Positions 23,224 through 33,276 of a DNA stretch of 64,000 nucleotides are shown piece after piece. The translations under genes were made by a program, and so were the position numbers. Source of the DNA: Mermis nigrescens (Eukaryota; Nematoda; Enoplea; Mermithida; Mermithidae); assembly GCA_036768485.1 (NCBI GenBank), contig JAVLUZ010000142.1:10276042-10340041 (forward strand). The letters run 5' to 3'. The notes below the pieces were generated by a model. It made no database searches and was not told where the DNA came from. It saw only the letters and a program-made list of their open reading frames with translations. Each line of letters opens with the position of its first letter. Within the stretch, counting starts at the first letter, position 1.

Positions 23224-23485
23224 CAATATATTTGAAGTTTTCCAAATGTTGAGACATTTAAGAGAAATTTGAAAAAGGTTGATTTCGGGAATTTTTCGAT
23301 GGGGCACACGTGAGCGCAATCTATTTGCCTGTGTGTCCAGGACATTTCGCATTTTATTTTATTTTCCTTGCGACTTTTGTTTTACCCTTGTGTTTTTTTC
23401 CGAATAAAGTATTAGTATTAGTAATGTTAAAGATGGGGGTTTTGGATAGTTTTTTATGCAAAATTTTTTTCAAAAGAATTTTTTG

Positions 23486-23735
23486 TCACCGATTCTCCTG
23501 AAAATAATTTTTCTGATAGATTCGAGGACGCTGAGTCCAGAAAAAAAAACGTTTAGGCGGCTGACGAATATTTGTGGAGATGGAGCCCTAAGAACATTGA
23601 AATAATCACGTTTTTTGCAAGTTTGAAGGGCTCTATCTCCACAAATATTCGTCAGCCCCATAAACGCTTTTTATTTCTGGACTCAGCGTCCTCGAATCTA
23701 TCAGAAAAAGTATTTTTAGGAGAATCGGAGACAAA
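23486..23735. repeat. Foldback arm, right
   Basis: Inverted counterpart of 21645-21893; its central non-palindromic spacer is the reverse complement of the left one, so the arms are true inverted copies and not a re-insertion in the same orientation. Confidence 0.8.
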
Positions 23736-23756
23736 ACCATATTAGAAAAAAATTCC

Positions 23757-23953
23757 CATCCTAAATATGCACTTTTAACTATATGTGCAATGTGTGGCGA
23801 AAAATCCATATATTCGTTCAAAAGAATACCTAAATCTTTTACTTCGTTGTTTTCCAAAATGTCCTCCATTCCAATCGAATGTTTTTGCCTGGGATTTTTA
23901 TGACCGAAATGCAAAACGGAGCACTTAGCCAAAGATAAAGGTAATTGAGAGTT
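23757..23953 (-). pseudogene. LINE reverse transcriptase, upstream part of the interrupted copy
   Basis: Encodes LAKCSVLHFGHKNP then EVKDLGILLNEYMDFSPHIA and HIVKSAY, which in the family lies directly before the segment at 21285-21625. The two halves flank the 2.1 kb element. The 5' part is lost at 23954, where a hAT-derived repeat begins. Confidence 0.78.
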
Positions 23954-23957
23954 GTAG

Positions 23958-24545
23958 AAACCCAGATTTGAAAATTTTGCGTTCAGGATTTTTGGGGTTT
24001 TTGATGGGTTTTTGGTGGCTTCTTCCTAATATACACACCAGAGTTGTTTGTATACACTTATAAACTTTGTGACATATAAAAAACAGGACAAAGCTTTATT
24101 TGACTGTTGCTGTGCTGATCATTGTTCTTCCCTATCATCACAATCATCAGTATCCATCAATTGGCATTGGTTTTAATAAACATCAGCTTTCGGACTGTAT
24201 CAGTGTTCAGTGAATTTCTCAATCTTGAATGGACAAAAAACTTGGAAAATTTTGTTCTGATGAGGCCGTTGAAACTGCTAATGTAAATACCTATGTAATA
24301 AGTATTAAAGTTAGACATCAAACATTGGAAAATTACATCGCCTTTCAGTGGAAACTTAATTTTAAAAAACCCCAATTTCATGGCGCAGTGAACGATCCAA
24401 CTTATCACCAATGAAGCGTGGATCCAGCGAATATCAGAATACCAAAAACCCAAAAAACCCAAAAACCCAAAAACCCAAGATTTTTTAGAACCCTAAAAAC
24501 CCACCAAAAACCCAAAAAACCCACTCACTGCTATCAACAGGAGAG
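23958..24545 (-). mobile_element. hAT-derived element H with GGGTTTTTGG ends
   Basis: Left end CCCAGATTTGAAAATTTTGCG then GGGTTTTTGATGGGTTTTTGG; right end a (CCCAAAAA)n run (24446-24533) that is roughly its complement. Inside, minus-strand 24170-24260 encodes FVHSRLRNSLNTDTVRKLMF then IKTNAN, a hAT dimerisation-domain tail. A second copy lies at 62333-62668 plus 63308-63470. Confidence 0.65.
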
Positions 24546-24722
24546 CGTGCCAGAATTTTCGCAGTTTATCAAAATTTTCCAATTTTCACTAAAAAAACAT
24601 ATTTTCTGCCATTTTCAAGGTCGCAGATTACAAAAAAATAAGTTATACTTTGTGCGGAGACCAAAATTAGAGGAAAATTTTTTTATAATTTTTTGCATTA
24701 ATTTTGGAAGTTTTTTGAGAAC
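24546..24722. repeat. Partial copy of repeat R2
   Basis: CAGTTTATCAAA-TTTCCAATTTT-ACTAA ... TTTTCAAGGTCGCAGATTACA ... AAGTTATACT matches 18910-19010 and 19590-19690. Confidence 0.6.
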
Positions 24723-24730
24723 ATGGTGAC

Positions 24731-24963
24731 CATACGTGAGCAGCAAGAAAATTCTGAGGGGTGCACGATTTTTCGAAGGTCAAAAAATAGTCTTAAAAAT
24801 AGTGGTATGGCGAAAAAGAACACCATTTTTCGACGTTTCTCATCAAGCACTATCCATTGGCATCAAAAAATTGCAAAAAAACGAAAAAATTTTCAAAAAT
24901 TGAATTCTGGGGGGTATTTTGGTTTCTGGGGGGTGCATACCCCTCACGCCACGCCCAGGTGTG
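24731..24963. mobile_element. hAT-type MITE, CATA-GTG-GCAGC ends
   Basis: 233 bp with inverted ends CATACGTGAGCAGC and CCACGCCCAGGTGTG and a perfect 8 bp target duplication ATGGTGAC (24723-24730, 24964-24971). The core carries TTTTTCGACGTTTCTCATCA and a G-rich ATTCTGGGGGGTATTTTGG block. Family members: 36939, 39054, 41789, 43854, 44379, and fragments at 46048 and 48310. Confidence 0.88.
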
Positions 24964-25208
24964 ATGGTGACTGGCGATCGACCGGGGCGACTTTTTTGGC
25001 CGGGGCGTCACAGGGGCTGAAAAACAATCCCCGGCCTCGGCTTGGGGCTGGAGTCAGACAAGGAAAATATTTTGCATGACACATACTTGGGGTGGGCATA
25101 GGAAGAGAAATAATGAGCGACTGCTCCATTCAGACGTAAATGGCAAGCGCAAAGTTAGGTGCGCCTTTTTAAATCAAGTCTTATTACTATTTAAATCACA
25201 AGAAACAT
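24964..25208 (-). mobile_element. hAT-like GC-rich terminal region
   Basis: GCGATCGACCGGGGCGACTT and GGCCGGGGCG resemble the ends TAGTGATCGACCGGGGCC (27137-27120) and TAGTGACCGACCGAGCC (28219-28203), read inverted. It lies beside the acidic C-terminal fragment at 25209. The ends are not defined. Confidence 0.4.
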
Positions 25209-25337
25209 TTAGTCCAGTGTTTCATTGTCCGAATCATCAATAAATTTTATGTCACTGCTATTATCACACTCAATATTATTTGAATCTTCACTACTACTAC
25301 TGCTGCTGCTTTCGCCGCATTCTACATGTTCATCAGC
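25209..25337 (-). pseudogene. Acidic, serine-rich C-terminal fragment
   Basis: 42 codons after an in-frame stop at 25338-25340, ending TAA at 25209-25211: ADEHVECGE, seven serines, then EDSNNIECDNSSDIKFIDDS. It is not a recognisable domain. Acidic tails follow the hAT dimerisation domain elsewhere in this window (20503), so a transposase tail is likely, but a short host exon is not excluded. Confidence 0.35.
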
Positions 25338-25566
25338 CTAAGTTCTTGGGAGCTTCCACGTATTGAATCCAACTGCTCGAAAATTATGATTTAGAAATAA
25401 GAAAATCTGAAGATTTTATGGTTTCAATCGAATTCTTGAACCATAAGCTAAATCACGAGCTGACTTGCATTCACGTTCTCTGAACACAGATTGAATAGGC
25501 GAGCTGAGGTATTTTTTGAGAGCCAACTTATAGAAGCGAGCATACATGATCATGGGATGTTTGGGG

Positions 25567-26018
25567 CACGTTTTTTTGTATTCGGCAAAGATTTTTCGTG
25601 ATGTACAAAGACTTTTGGGGACCGTCTTTGTACATAAACAAAGATTTTTTGGAAGACAAAAACTGCAAAAAAGGTTCGAAATTCGTAAAAGTTCTCGGCA
25701 CTCCGCGCCGAAATGAGCAATTGTGTGTTCTATATATCTTTATAATTTCGGAAATTGCATTTTGAAAGGAAAAATGCCAAATTTTTTGGCGCTTCGCGCC
25801 GTTTTGAGACGATTATTACTGATTTTTGCCCTCAGAAACCTAGAAATTGCTAAAATACGTAATTGAAGGTCAAACAGCTCTGTTTTTGCCACACTGAAAT
25901 CGCTACTGTACCATATTATAGTACCCAAAAATTTGTGTGTACAGAAATGTACAAAGACTTTTAGGGACCATCTTTGTACATGTATATACAAACGGACCTT
26001 GTACAAAAAAAAACACTG
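25567..26018 (-). mobile_element. hAT-type MITE K (CAGTGTTTT ends)
   Basis: 452 bp, perfect 8 bp duplication GTTTGGGG (25559-25566, 26019-26026). Minus orientation: begins CAGTGTTTTTTTTTGTAC, contains repeated GTACAAAGA-GGTCCC-AAAAGTC, two GGCGC-hairpins (25788-25800 and near 25696-25708) and ends GAATACAAAAAAACGTG. Copies at 28408, 30264, 33277 and 63637. Confidence 0.88.
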
Positions 26019-26026
26019 GTTTGGGG

Positions 26027-26721
26027 TGTTTTCACCCCTTCCCCAAATTTTTCACCTTCCGCAAAAAATTTTTCAACATCCAGCATTCACACTTTTTTAG
26101 AAAAATAATAGGAAATGTCTAGATTTAAGCGTTTTTAGCCTTCAAATGGCTCAAAATTGTCAAATTATCGGCGCTTGGCTCCTAATTGTCATTAAATAGT
26201 CACTTTTTGACTATATTTTGGTAAATTTAATGCAATTTCTCGAAATTTTTTCATGTTTTTATGTTCTAGAGAAAAGAGCATCATCAGAAATGCTCAAAAA
26301 TCGTGTTCTCAACGCACATCAAGCGTTTTTATGGTAAAAAAGGCACTATAAATTTTTTTGATTTCACTCCTCCCTGGAAGCGAATAGAATTAATGCCCTA
26401 ACAGAGCATACATTTTCCAAGCAACTTAAAATAAGAAACAATGACTGTGAATATAAATGAGAAAGGTCCGATGAAAAACAGAAGTAATAATCGTTATTAA
26501 CAAAACCAGAAACAGAAGTAGTGGAATCACAGAGATGTAGCGATTGGGCGGAATAGGTATTGGACGTAATAAATGAGACATATATAGTTTATCGGATCGA
26601 ACGCAATTTTGCAGAGCAGTTTACATTCGCCTATAATTAACTTCCGTCGTAATAACTATTACACAAGAAACGCGTTTTAAAGCAGGCGGTTCCCATTTAA
26701 TTAAATGTAAAAGTGTTTTTT
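26027..26721. other. No recognised feature
   Basis: About 0.7 kb of AT-rich DNA. A degenerate hairpin word (CGGCGCTTGGCTCC) lies near 26159. No coding signal or repeat partner seen in the window. Confidence 0.3.
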
Positions 26722-27137
26722 GTAAAAATAGTTTGTTGAAAAGGTACAATTTCCACCTAGAAATAGAACGTATTTGTCAACTCTAAATCTTTTAGCCACT
26801 AACTACGAATAAATGAGATAAAAGTAGCATTTGGTTTGATTAGTTAAGTCAAGGAATCGAAAAAATGCAGATTGTCCTGAACATTTATTCAACAAAAGCT
26901 CATTTATACACAGTAGCAAAGATATAACAATGACTAAGTATACATATGGTCCAATCAGTACAGTTCTCAAAATTAACACTTGCACATTGATAAATAACTG
27001 GCAGTATCACATCCTGTACAAAATACGAATTACACTAAATTTTTCTTCGGCCATTTTTAGACCTTGCCCTGGCCAGGGCCGGGGATGCTGAAAAATGGCT
27101 GGGGATAGTTGGGGCCGGGGCCCCGGTCGATCACTAC
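26722..27137. repeat. Direct repeat D, copy 1
   Basis: Nearly identical to 27819-28219, from GTAAAAATAGTTTGTTGAAA to the GC-rich end CCGG-GATAG-TGGGGCC ... CGATCACTA. The right end, read inverted, has a TAGTGATCGACCGGGG terminus like hAT elements. No coding frame. Confidence 0.75.
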
Positions 27138-27592
27138 GCATGAGCTAGAATCATTTTGAGAATCATAAATTTGATTGGTGAATTTTAATAGCATATATTT
27201 TATTACTTTAAAATTTGAACAGTTTGTTCACGCCACAGTAATCTGTATCGAACCACTAAAATATTGTCAACAGTACTGGGGCATGCATACAATTACGTAA
27301 CTTATTTTTAACAACATTCATACTGGAAAACACGCGTTCAACAGCAGCATTCGAAAATGGTAACCAAGATTTGTCCATCTTTAAGTCATTTATTGTCCTT
27401 GTCCATATGTGTGCTTAATTTTACGTAATCATATGCATGCCCCAATCCTGTTGACAATATTTTAGCGGTTCGATACGGATTACTGTGGCGTGAACAAACT
27501 GTTCAAATTTTGAAATAACAAAATATATGCTATTAAAATTCACCTATCAAATTTATGATTCTCAAACTGCTTCTAGCTCGCGCGTAGTGATC
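27129..27592. mobile_element. Palindromic hAT fragment
   Basis: Two inverted arms of about 170 bp (27129-27303 and 27419-27592) starting GATCACTACGC and ending GCGTAGTGATC. The loop and both arms encode the end of a hAT transposase: on the minus strand 27375-27208 gives SNAAVERVFSSMNVVKNKLR with the ERVFS dimerisation motif; on the plus strand 27421-27513 repeats its last part (LRNHMHAPILLTIF, FDTDYCGVNKLFKF). A head-to-head duplication of a transposon 3' end. Confidence 0.75.
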
Positions 27593-27680
27593 AAATCAAA
27601 ATCAATATGGCACAAAAAAGGAAAAAATGAAATGGAGAATGAACAAATGAAACGATGAATTATTAACTCAACTGGCACTG

Positions 27681-27737
27681 ATTATTGGCCAATGTTGGCC
27701 CCAAATTTTTTGTTAAAGGCCAATATTGGCCAATAAC
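27681..27737. repeat. Hairpin of ATTGGCCAAT motifs
   Basis: ATTATTGGCCAATGTTGGCC and GGCCAATATTGGCCAATAAC pair over 18 of 20 positions around a 17-nt loop; another GGGGCCAATATTAGC follows at about 27750. The repeated word contains ATTGG/CCAAT. Confidence 0.7.
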
Positions 27738-27782
27738 GAATGCATTAGGGGCCAATATTAGCAAGATTTAAAATTCTTAAAA

Positions 27783-27810
27783 AGCTTCGCATCCATGAGT
27801 TTCGAACCCC
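27783..27810 (-). repeat. tRNA B-box-like trace
   Basis: GGGGTTCGAAACTC read on the minus strand matches a pol III B box. No A box is convincing; possibly the broken head of a SINE. Confidence 0.3.
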
Positions 27811-27818
27811 GTACTTTC

Positions 27819-28219
27819 GTAAAAATAGTTTGTTGAAAAGGTACAATTTCCACCTAGAAATAGAACGTATTTGTCAACTCTAAATCTTTTAGCCACTAAC
27901 TACGAATAAATGAGATAAAAGTAGCATTTGGTTTGATTAGTTAAGTCAAGGAATCGAAAAAATGCAGATTGTCCTGAACATTTATTCAGTTAAAGCTCAT
28001 TTATACACAGTAGCAAAGATATAACAAGGACTAAGTATACATATGGTTGAATCAGTACACTTCTCAAAATTAACACTTGCCCATTGCTAAATAACTGGCA
28101 GTATAACATCCTGTTTAAAATACGAATTAAACTAAATTTTGCCCTGACCCCAGTCATTTTTTGACCTTGCCCGCTGAAAAATGGCCGGGGATAGCCGAGG
28201 CGGGGCTCGGTCGGTCACT
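27819..28219. repeat. Direct repeat D, copy 2
   Basis: See 26722-27137. The ends differ slightly: this copy lacks the GGCCAGGGCC insert and ends CGGTCGGTCACTA. Confidence 0.75.
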
Positions 28220-28407
28220 AATGGTGACTTTCCTGTTTTTTTTATCAAAAATGCTCTTTTCCTGGGTTTTCGACATTTCTGAATCCAAAAAGGTGGTTTT
28301 ATCGATCGGAATGCGGTTTTTTCTGCATGTTTTGAAGAACGAATTCCTTTTTCAGTTTTCAATTTGTGGCAACAGCAATAGCCTGCGGATTCACATTGAT
28401 GCCAGAC

Positions 28408-28856
28408 CAGTGTTTTTTTTGTACAAGATCCGTTTGTACATGTAAAAAGATGGTCCCTAAAAGTCTTTGTACATTTCGTACACACAAATTTTCGGGTACT
28501 ATAATATGGTACAGTAGCGATTTTAGTGTGGCAAAAACAGAGTTGCTCGACCTTTTGTTACGTATTTTAGCAATTTCTAGGTTTCTGAGGGCGAAAATCA
28601 GTAATAATTGTTTCAAAATGGCGCAAAGCGCCAAAAAATTTGGCATTTTTCCTTTCAAAATGCAATTTCTGAAATTATAAAGATATATATAGAATACACA
28701 ATTGCTCATTTCGGCGCGGAGCGCCGAGAATTTTGCGAATTTCGAACCTTTTTTGCAGTTTTTGTCTTCCAAAAAATCTTTGTACATGTACAAAGACGGT
28801 CCCCAAAAGTCTTTGTACGTCGCGAAAAATCTTTGCCGAATACAAAAAAAACCGTG
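28408..28856 (+). mobile_element. hAT-type MITE K, full copy
   Basis: 449 bp with perfect 8 bp duplication TGCCAGAC (28400-28407, 28857-28864). Holds GGCGCAAAGCGCC (28620-28632) and TCGGCGC-GGA-GCGCCGA (28711-28727), two versions of the mini-hairpin with different triloops. Overlapping open frames on both strands are by-products of the repeat structure. Confidence 0.88.
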
Positions 28857-29027
28857 TGCCAGACATGGGCTAAGCTCCTTAAACACATGAACTTCAGCAG
28901 CCTGTAACTCAGTCAATTATGCCGACCGCCACCTAATTCTTTCAGATTTAAATTTCTTGGCCCTTAATTAGATTAAATCAACCAGGCAAAGTTAATTTCT
29001 AGAAGGCCACTACGTTCTCAATACTTG

Positions 29028-29360
29028 CCCAAATTTTCAAGAAATTTTTTCAGTTTTACTATTTTTAGCATTGTTTACATCCACTTAAAGATGTCTACTT
29101 AAATACGATTTAAACAGCATTTTCGGATTATCTCAAACTTCAAACAGTGGAATGCAGTATAACATAACCAATTTATGTCAACCTAAGCATCTTTATACAT
29201 CCACCTGAACATCTATCTATACATCGACCAAAGCATCTATATCTCGATCTAAGCGGGAGCAACCTCGACCTAAGCAGCCGAAAACGCCTTCTCAGATATA
29301 CTGAGCCTAAGCCTAAGCGTCATTTACGCAGAAACTTGAACTTTCACATATCTAAATCAA
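29028..29360 (+). repeat. Second copy of the minisatellite-bearing insertion
   Basis: Collinear with 19729-20100: TTTTCAAGAAATTTTTT, ACTATTTTTAGCATTGTTTA, the CATC-ACCTAAGCATCTATA repeats (29177-29275) and CAGCCGAAAACGCC. Confidence 0.65.
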
Positions 29361-30255
29361 GTATAGTCATGGCCTCCAAAAACCATGTCTCATGTTTTTT
29401 GCATATATTCACTGTGCAAGCACCCCAGTCTAGAAACTTATATAACAAGAGCAATTTCCCGTCAATGCTCCATCTTTCGTCACTTAGTTGATTTCATAGA
29501 TCCCTTTAGTCTTGGAGAAAAAATTGATCAAAGTCAAAACTAAAATAAACCAGCGAATTCCATTTGGGAAGTAAGAAATTAAAAACCACCCCCAAAATGT
29601 TATGCGAAGTGCATGGTTTGCAGCGTGAAATAGTTAGTTGACCTTACATGATCATATTTTTGAAAAAAAATCATTTTTTTACGAAATTTCCGTTCATTTT
29701 ATCACATTTATATAAAATCAATAATGTTTTTCTGATTTTTATTGAAAGTTCTATAAATTTCACAACTAAAGTCTTCAAGTGATAAAAACAACTCTAGGTA
29801 AGTCTCTTCTACATCCTCTGCAAGAAATCAGTGCCAAATTAAGCAACTTGGATGAAAAGTTATTTCGTTGCCATGGCAACGTATAGTAAGCATTTGTCTT
29901 TTTTTAGGTTACAGTGGTTTTTTCAGGTTACAATCGAACTTTTTTAGCAGTTTTTGGGGTGATATCCATTTTTTGTGAAAAATAAATATCAGGCATCATG
30001 TAAAGTGCTACGAGGCACATTCCTGCTAAGTTTTGTAAAAATTGGCGCTGTTTTTTAGGTTACAACTGCTTTTTTTAGGTTTGACTTTGAAGGTATACTG
30101 TAGCTATGTGGAAAAGATTCCAGCAAATATGAATATGGGTAGAAATACTGACCCTCAAAAATGCTTAAAAAATCATAAAAACGGCAATATTTAGGAACTT
30201 CTCGACAAATTTATATCTCAAGTTTCTGAATGATCCGGAAAGAGATCAGGGGTCA
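29361..30255. other. Unassigned, with TTTTTAGGTTACA repeats
   Basis: No gene seen. Between 29895 and 30090 the word TTTTTTAGGTTACA or a close variant occurs four times (near 29903, 29927, 30051, 30072). The rest is unassigned AT-rich sequence. Confidence 0.35.
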
Positions 30256-30263
30256 GTTGTAAT

Positions 30264-31013
30264 CAGTGTTGTTTTTTGTACAAGGTCGGTTTGTACATGT
30301 ATATACAAACATGGTCCCCAAAAGTTTTTGTACATTTTGTACATGAAAATTTTTGTGTACTATGATATAGTACAGTTGCGATTTTAATTTGGTAAAACAG
30401 GTTTTTCGATCTTTGGTAGTGTATTTTAGCTAATTTCTGGGTTTCTGACGCCAAAAGTTACTAAAAATTGTCTCAAAACGGCGCGAAGTGCCAAAAAAAT
30501 TTGACATTTTTTATTCTAAATGCAAATTCTGCCATTTTAAAGATACTTAGGACAAACAATTACTCATGTCGGCTCGAAGCGCCGAAAATTTCCGGAATTT
30601 TACACCTTTTTTCAGTTTTTGTCTTCCTAAAAATCGTTGCACATTTTGCACATCCAAATTTTTGGGAACTATAATATGGTACAATAGCGATTTTAGTGTG
30701 GTAAAAACGGAGTTGTTCGACTTTTGGTAGTGTATTTTAGGTAATATCTGGGTCTCTAAGGGTAGAAATCACCAAGAATTTTCTTAAAAAGGCGCAAAGC
30801 TCCGAAAAATTTGACATTTTTCCTTTTTAAATGCAATTTTATGCCATTATAAGGATATATAGAACACACAATTACTCATTCCGCCGAAAATATTTGCGAA
30901 TTTCAGACCTCTCTTGCAATTTTTGTATTCCTAAAAATCGTAGTAGATGTATAAAGACGGTCCCAAAAAGTCTTTGTACATTGGGAAAAATCTTTGCCGA
31001 ATACAAAAAAAAC
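30264..31013 (+). mobile_element. hAT-type MITE K, extended copy
   Basis: Same ends as 28408-28856 but 750 bp, because the segment with CAAATTTTTGGG-ACTATAATATGG and the hairpin region is present twice (about 30330-30560 and 30645-30860). Flanks GTTGTAAT and GTTGAACA agree at 5 of 8 positions, so it is an older insertion. Confidence 0.7.
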
Positions 31014-31020
31014 CGTTGAA

Positions 31021-32912
31021 CATACATAGGCAACTTTTTCTAGTCCCTTCTTTCACATCTTTAATAATTCACAATCCCTAGTACCCTTCTGTTAAATATC
31101 ATTGAGCAAATCAGTTAGTAAACACTTACAGTGACATGCCACAATAACGACAGCAGTCCAAGAACGCAGAAAACAATATTGTTCTGATTATCAGAATTAT
31201 GTTTTTAAGCAAGACAACCTTACATTATTTATACAGATCAAAGGTTTTCAGCATAAATGTTCTGCAAATATTGGGTGTAAAAAACACTTACGCTCAGTTA
31301 GAAATCCTGATGTTACATGGAATATTTTGACAAAAATTAAGCTTCTGCAACACTCTGTAACTTAATTTAATTTTCAGCATAAACTTCACTTAATTACTTG
31401 GTGTAAAGAAAACATACAGTCAAATTAGTAGTCTTGATCGTAAGGAACATATTTTGAAAAAAATTCACGTTTTGCAACGCTCTGCATGTAAAACAATTTT
31501 GTAGTGTAAACTACACATTAACTCTAAATGAATGATGCAGTTTACACAACTACTGGGTATAGAGAAGATTGACAATCAGATTCGTAAATTTGATGTAAGG
31601 TAAAACATTGTTTGAGAAAAATAAAGCTTCCACAAGGTTCTAGAACTAAAGTTAATTTGCAGTGTAAACATTACACAACCACAGAGTGTAAAAAGATTTT
31701 AGTCAGACTCGTGATTCTGATATCGCTCTGATATTACGATCAACATTTATGAAAAAATTAAGTCTTAACTATGGCCTGGAGACAAATAAATATTAGATGT
31801 ATATAAATCATCTTACACTGTACTTTAGTGTAAACAAACGCGCCCAACTGGCATATCACGTTTAATTTCTGCTAAATTTGTAGACTTGAGATCATGTGCA
31901 GACTCATAATCAGAGAAATTGAGCGAAAAAAACAAGACAGAAACACGTTTAGCACGCCCAATTTTTTGACTTTACACCTCCCGAAAAGCTAAATGTTGAT
32001 GTAAACAAACATCTTTTGCTGTGACGTGTACCCTTTAAAATGTACTTTATTTTTATTTTATTCGACGTGTCTCGACTTTTAAATCGAGAATGTGGCGAAC
32101 AAACTTTAAAAAATTGAACCTTACTCCCGATTGAGCGTAAAGAAATTTGATTTGGGCCAGTTTGTAGCGTTGGAACCGTAGTACGTTTGTATGTTTTAAA
32201 CTTCTGTTCCGCAAAATGTTTGAGATATTTACCAATCAAAATATGGAAAAAACGTGTTTTTCGCCTATTTTACACCCCTTGTTTAGAACTATATATACAC
32301 CCCTATAAATAAGTCAATATTGCGTTTTTTAAACGCGATTTGCTGCGACGTATAGCCCTTTGAGGTAAATCTATTTCTATTTTATTAAATTTATCTCTAC
32401 TTATAAGCCGAAGAGTTGGCTTTAAAAACCGTGGTACTAAGCTCTTTTGAGTGTACAAAAGTTTGCTGGTAAGCAGAAAGTAGCCTTTAGGTCGTAGTAC
32501 ATTTCTATCAAAAACAATTTCTTAGGACTCATAAACGGACTTATAGGCAGACATAAACAAACACTTCCATTCGAGAAGTAGGCAAAATTCAAAGAACTAA
32601 ACGATGTTCCCCGAAAGAATTATATCTTTTACAATTCTATGCTACTAAATTTATGAGGCATTTACACAGAGTTGTATAGACGCTGGCAAAAAAACCACTA
32701 AAATTCGCTCTATGGCATAACGTTACGTTATAACTTTACATGCTTATTACATACTCGGTATTGAGTGCAAACAAAAAAAGCGCCATCGAGTTTTTACATT
32801 ATCTATCTTTTAGAAAAATCGCACCTCCTGGATGTGTCCCATTGTGTGAGGGGTGAGCGTATGTTGGGAGTACCCAAGTCTATTATAGGTATGCGCTAAC
32901 GCGCTACCTATG
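31021..32912 (-). mobile_element. Hairpin-array element E, copy C (reversed)
   Basis: Reverse complement of the 13741-16301 type: ends at 32912 with the CATAGGTAGCGCGTTAGCGC palindrome and contains the GTGTAAA/TTTACAC pairs and TATGAGTC-like blocks. It is shorter (1.9 kb) through internal loss, including most of the MITE M at its 31 kb end. Confidence 0.65.
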
Positions 32913-33007
32913 ATACCCAATTGCACTGTCACGGCTTTCCTGGGATTTTAAGTGCGCTGATTGGTGACATTTTTAGACTGCAAGAATAAGCATGTAAGCA
33001 GTTGCTG

Positions 33008-33064
33008 GGTTTTGAACCTCAGACCACTCACTCTATAGAGTGATGCATTGGCATTCGCGTAGCA
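33008..33064 (-). repeat. Degenerate tRNA-like / SINE head
   Basis: Minus strand: TGCTACGCGAATGCCA then GGTTCAAAACC (B box, 33008-33018) at tRNA-like spacing. No clear target duplication. Confidence 0.45.
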
Positions 33065-33276
33065 GGTTCACATATGAATTAAGATAGTCATATTATAAAG
33101 GCGCATTTATGCAGTTGGTAGCATCAGATTAAATGACTAGGGAATATGACGATCAGTAATAAGTTATTTTTGTTGAAGCTTGATATTTCTTCCTTCAGAA
33201 AAGCATTGTAACAATAAAAAAGCAATAAAATCAAATCATTCCGGCGCGATGCGCCAGAAAATTTTGAAATTTTAGC

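Larger units (their letters stand above)
21626..23756. mobile_element. Long-terminal-inverted-repeat element carrying a LINE RT
   Basis: Both ends share about 310 bp arms (21626-21945 and 23445-23756) in inverted orientation, starting near TTTCTAATATG-TTTTGTCTC and ending inside with GGTGACAAAAAAT. Each arm is itself a foldback (TCCGATTCTCCT ... AGGAGAATCGG). Near-duplicate 9-mers flank it (CATCCAAAG 21617-21625, CATCCTAAA 23757-23765), and the minus-strand LINE reads across the junction. Between the arms are two hairpins and the RT at 22324. The superfamily is unclear (Foldback-like); the RT may be passenger DNA. Confidence 0.65.

Noticed and set aside
28359..28916. Overlapping 60-185 codon frames on both strands
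   Set aside because: They coincide with MITE K, shift between copies and encode no conserved product.
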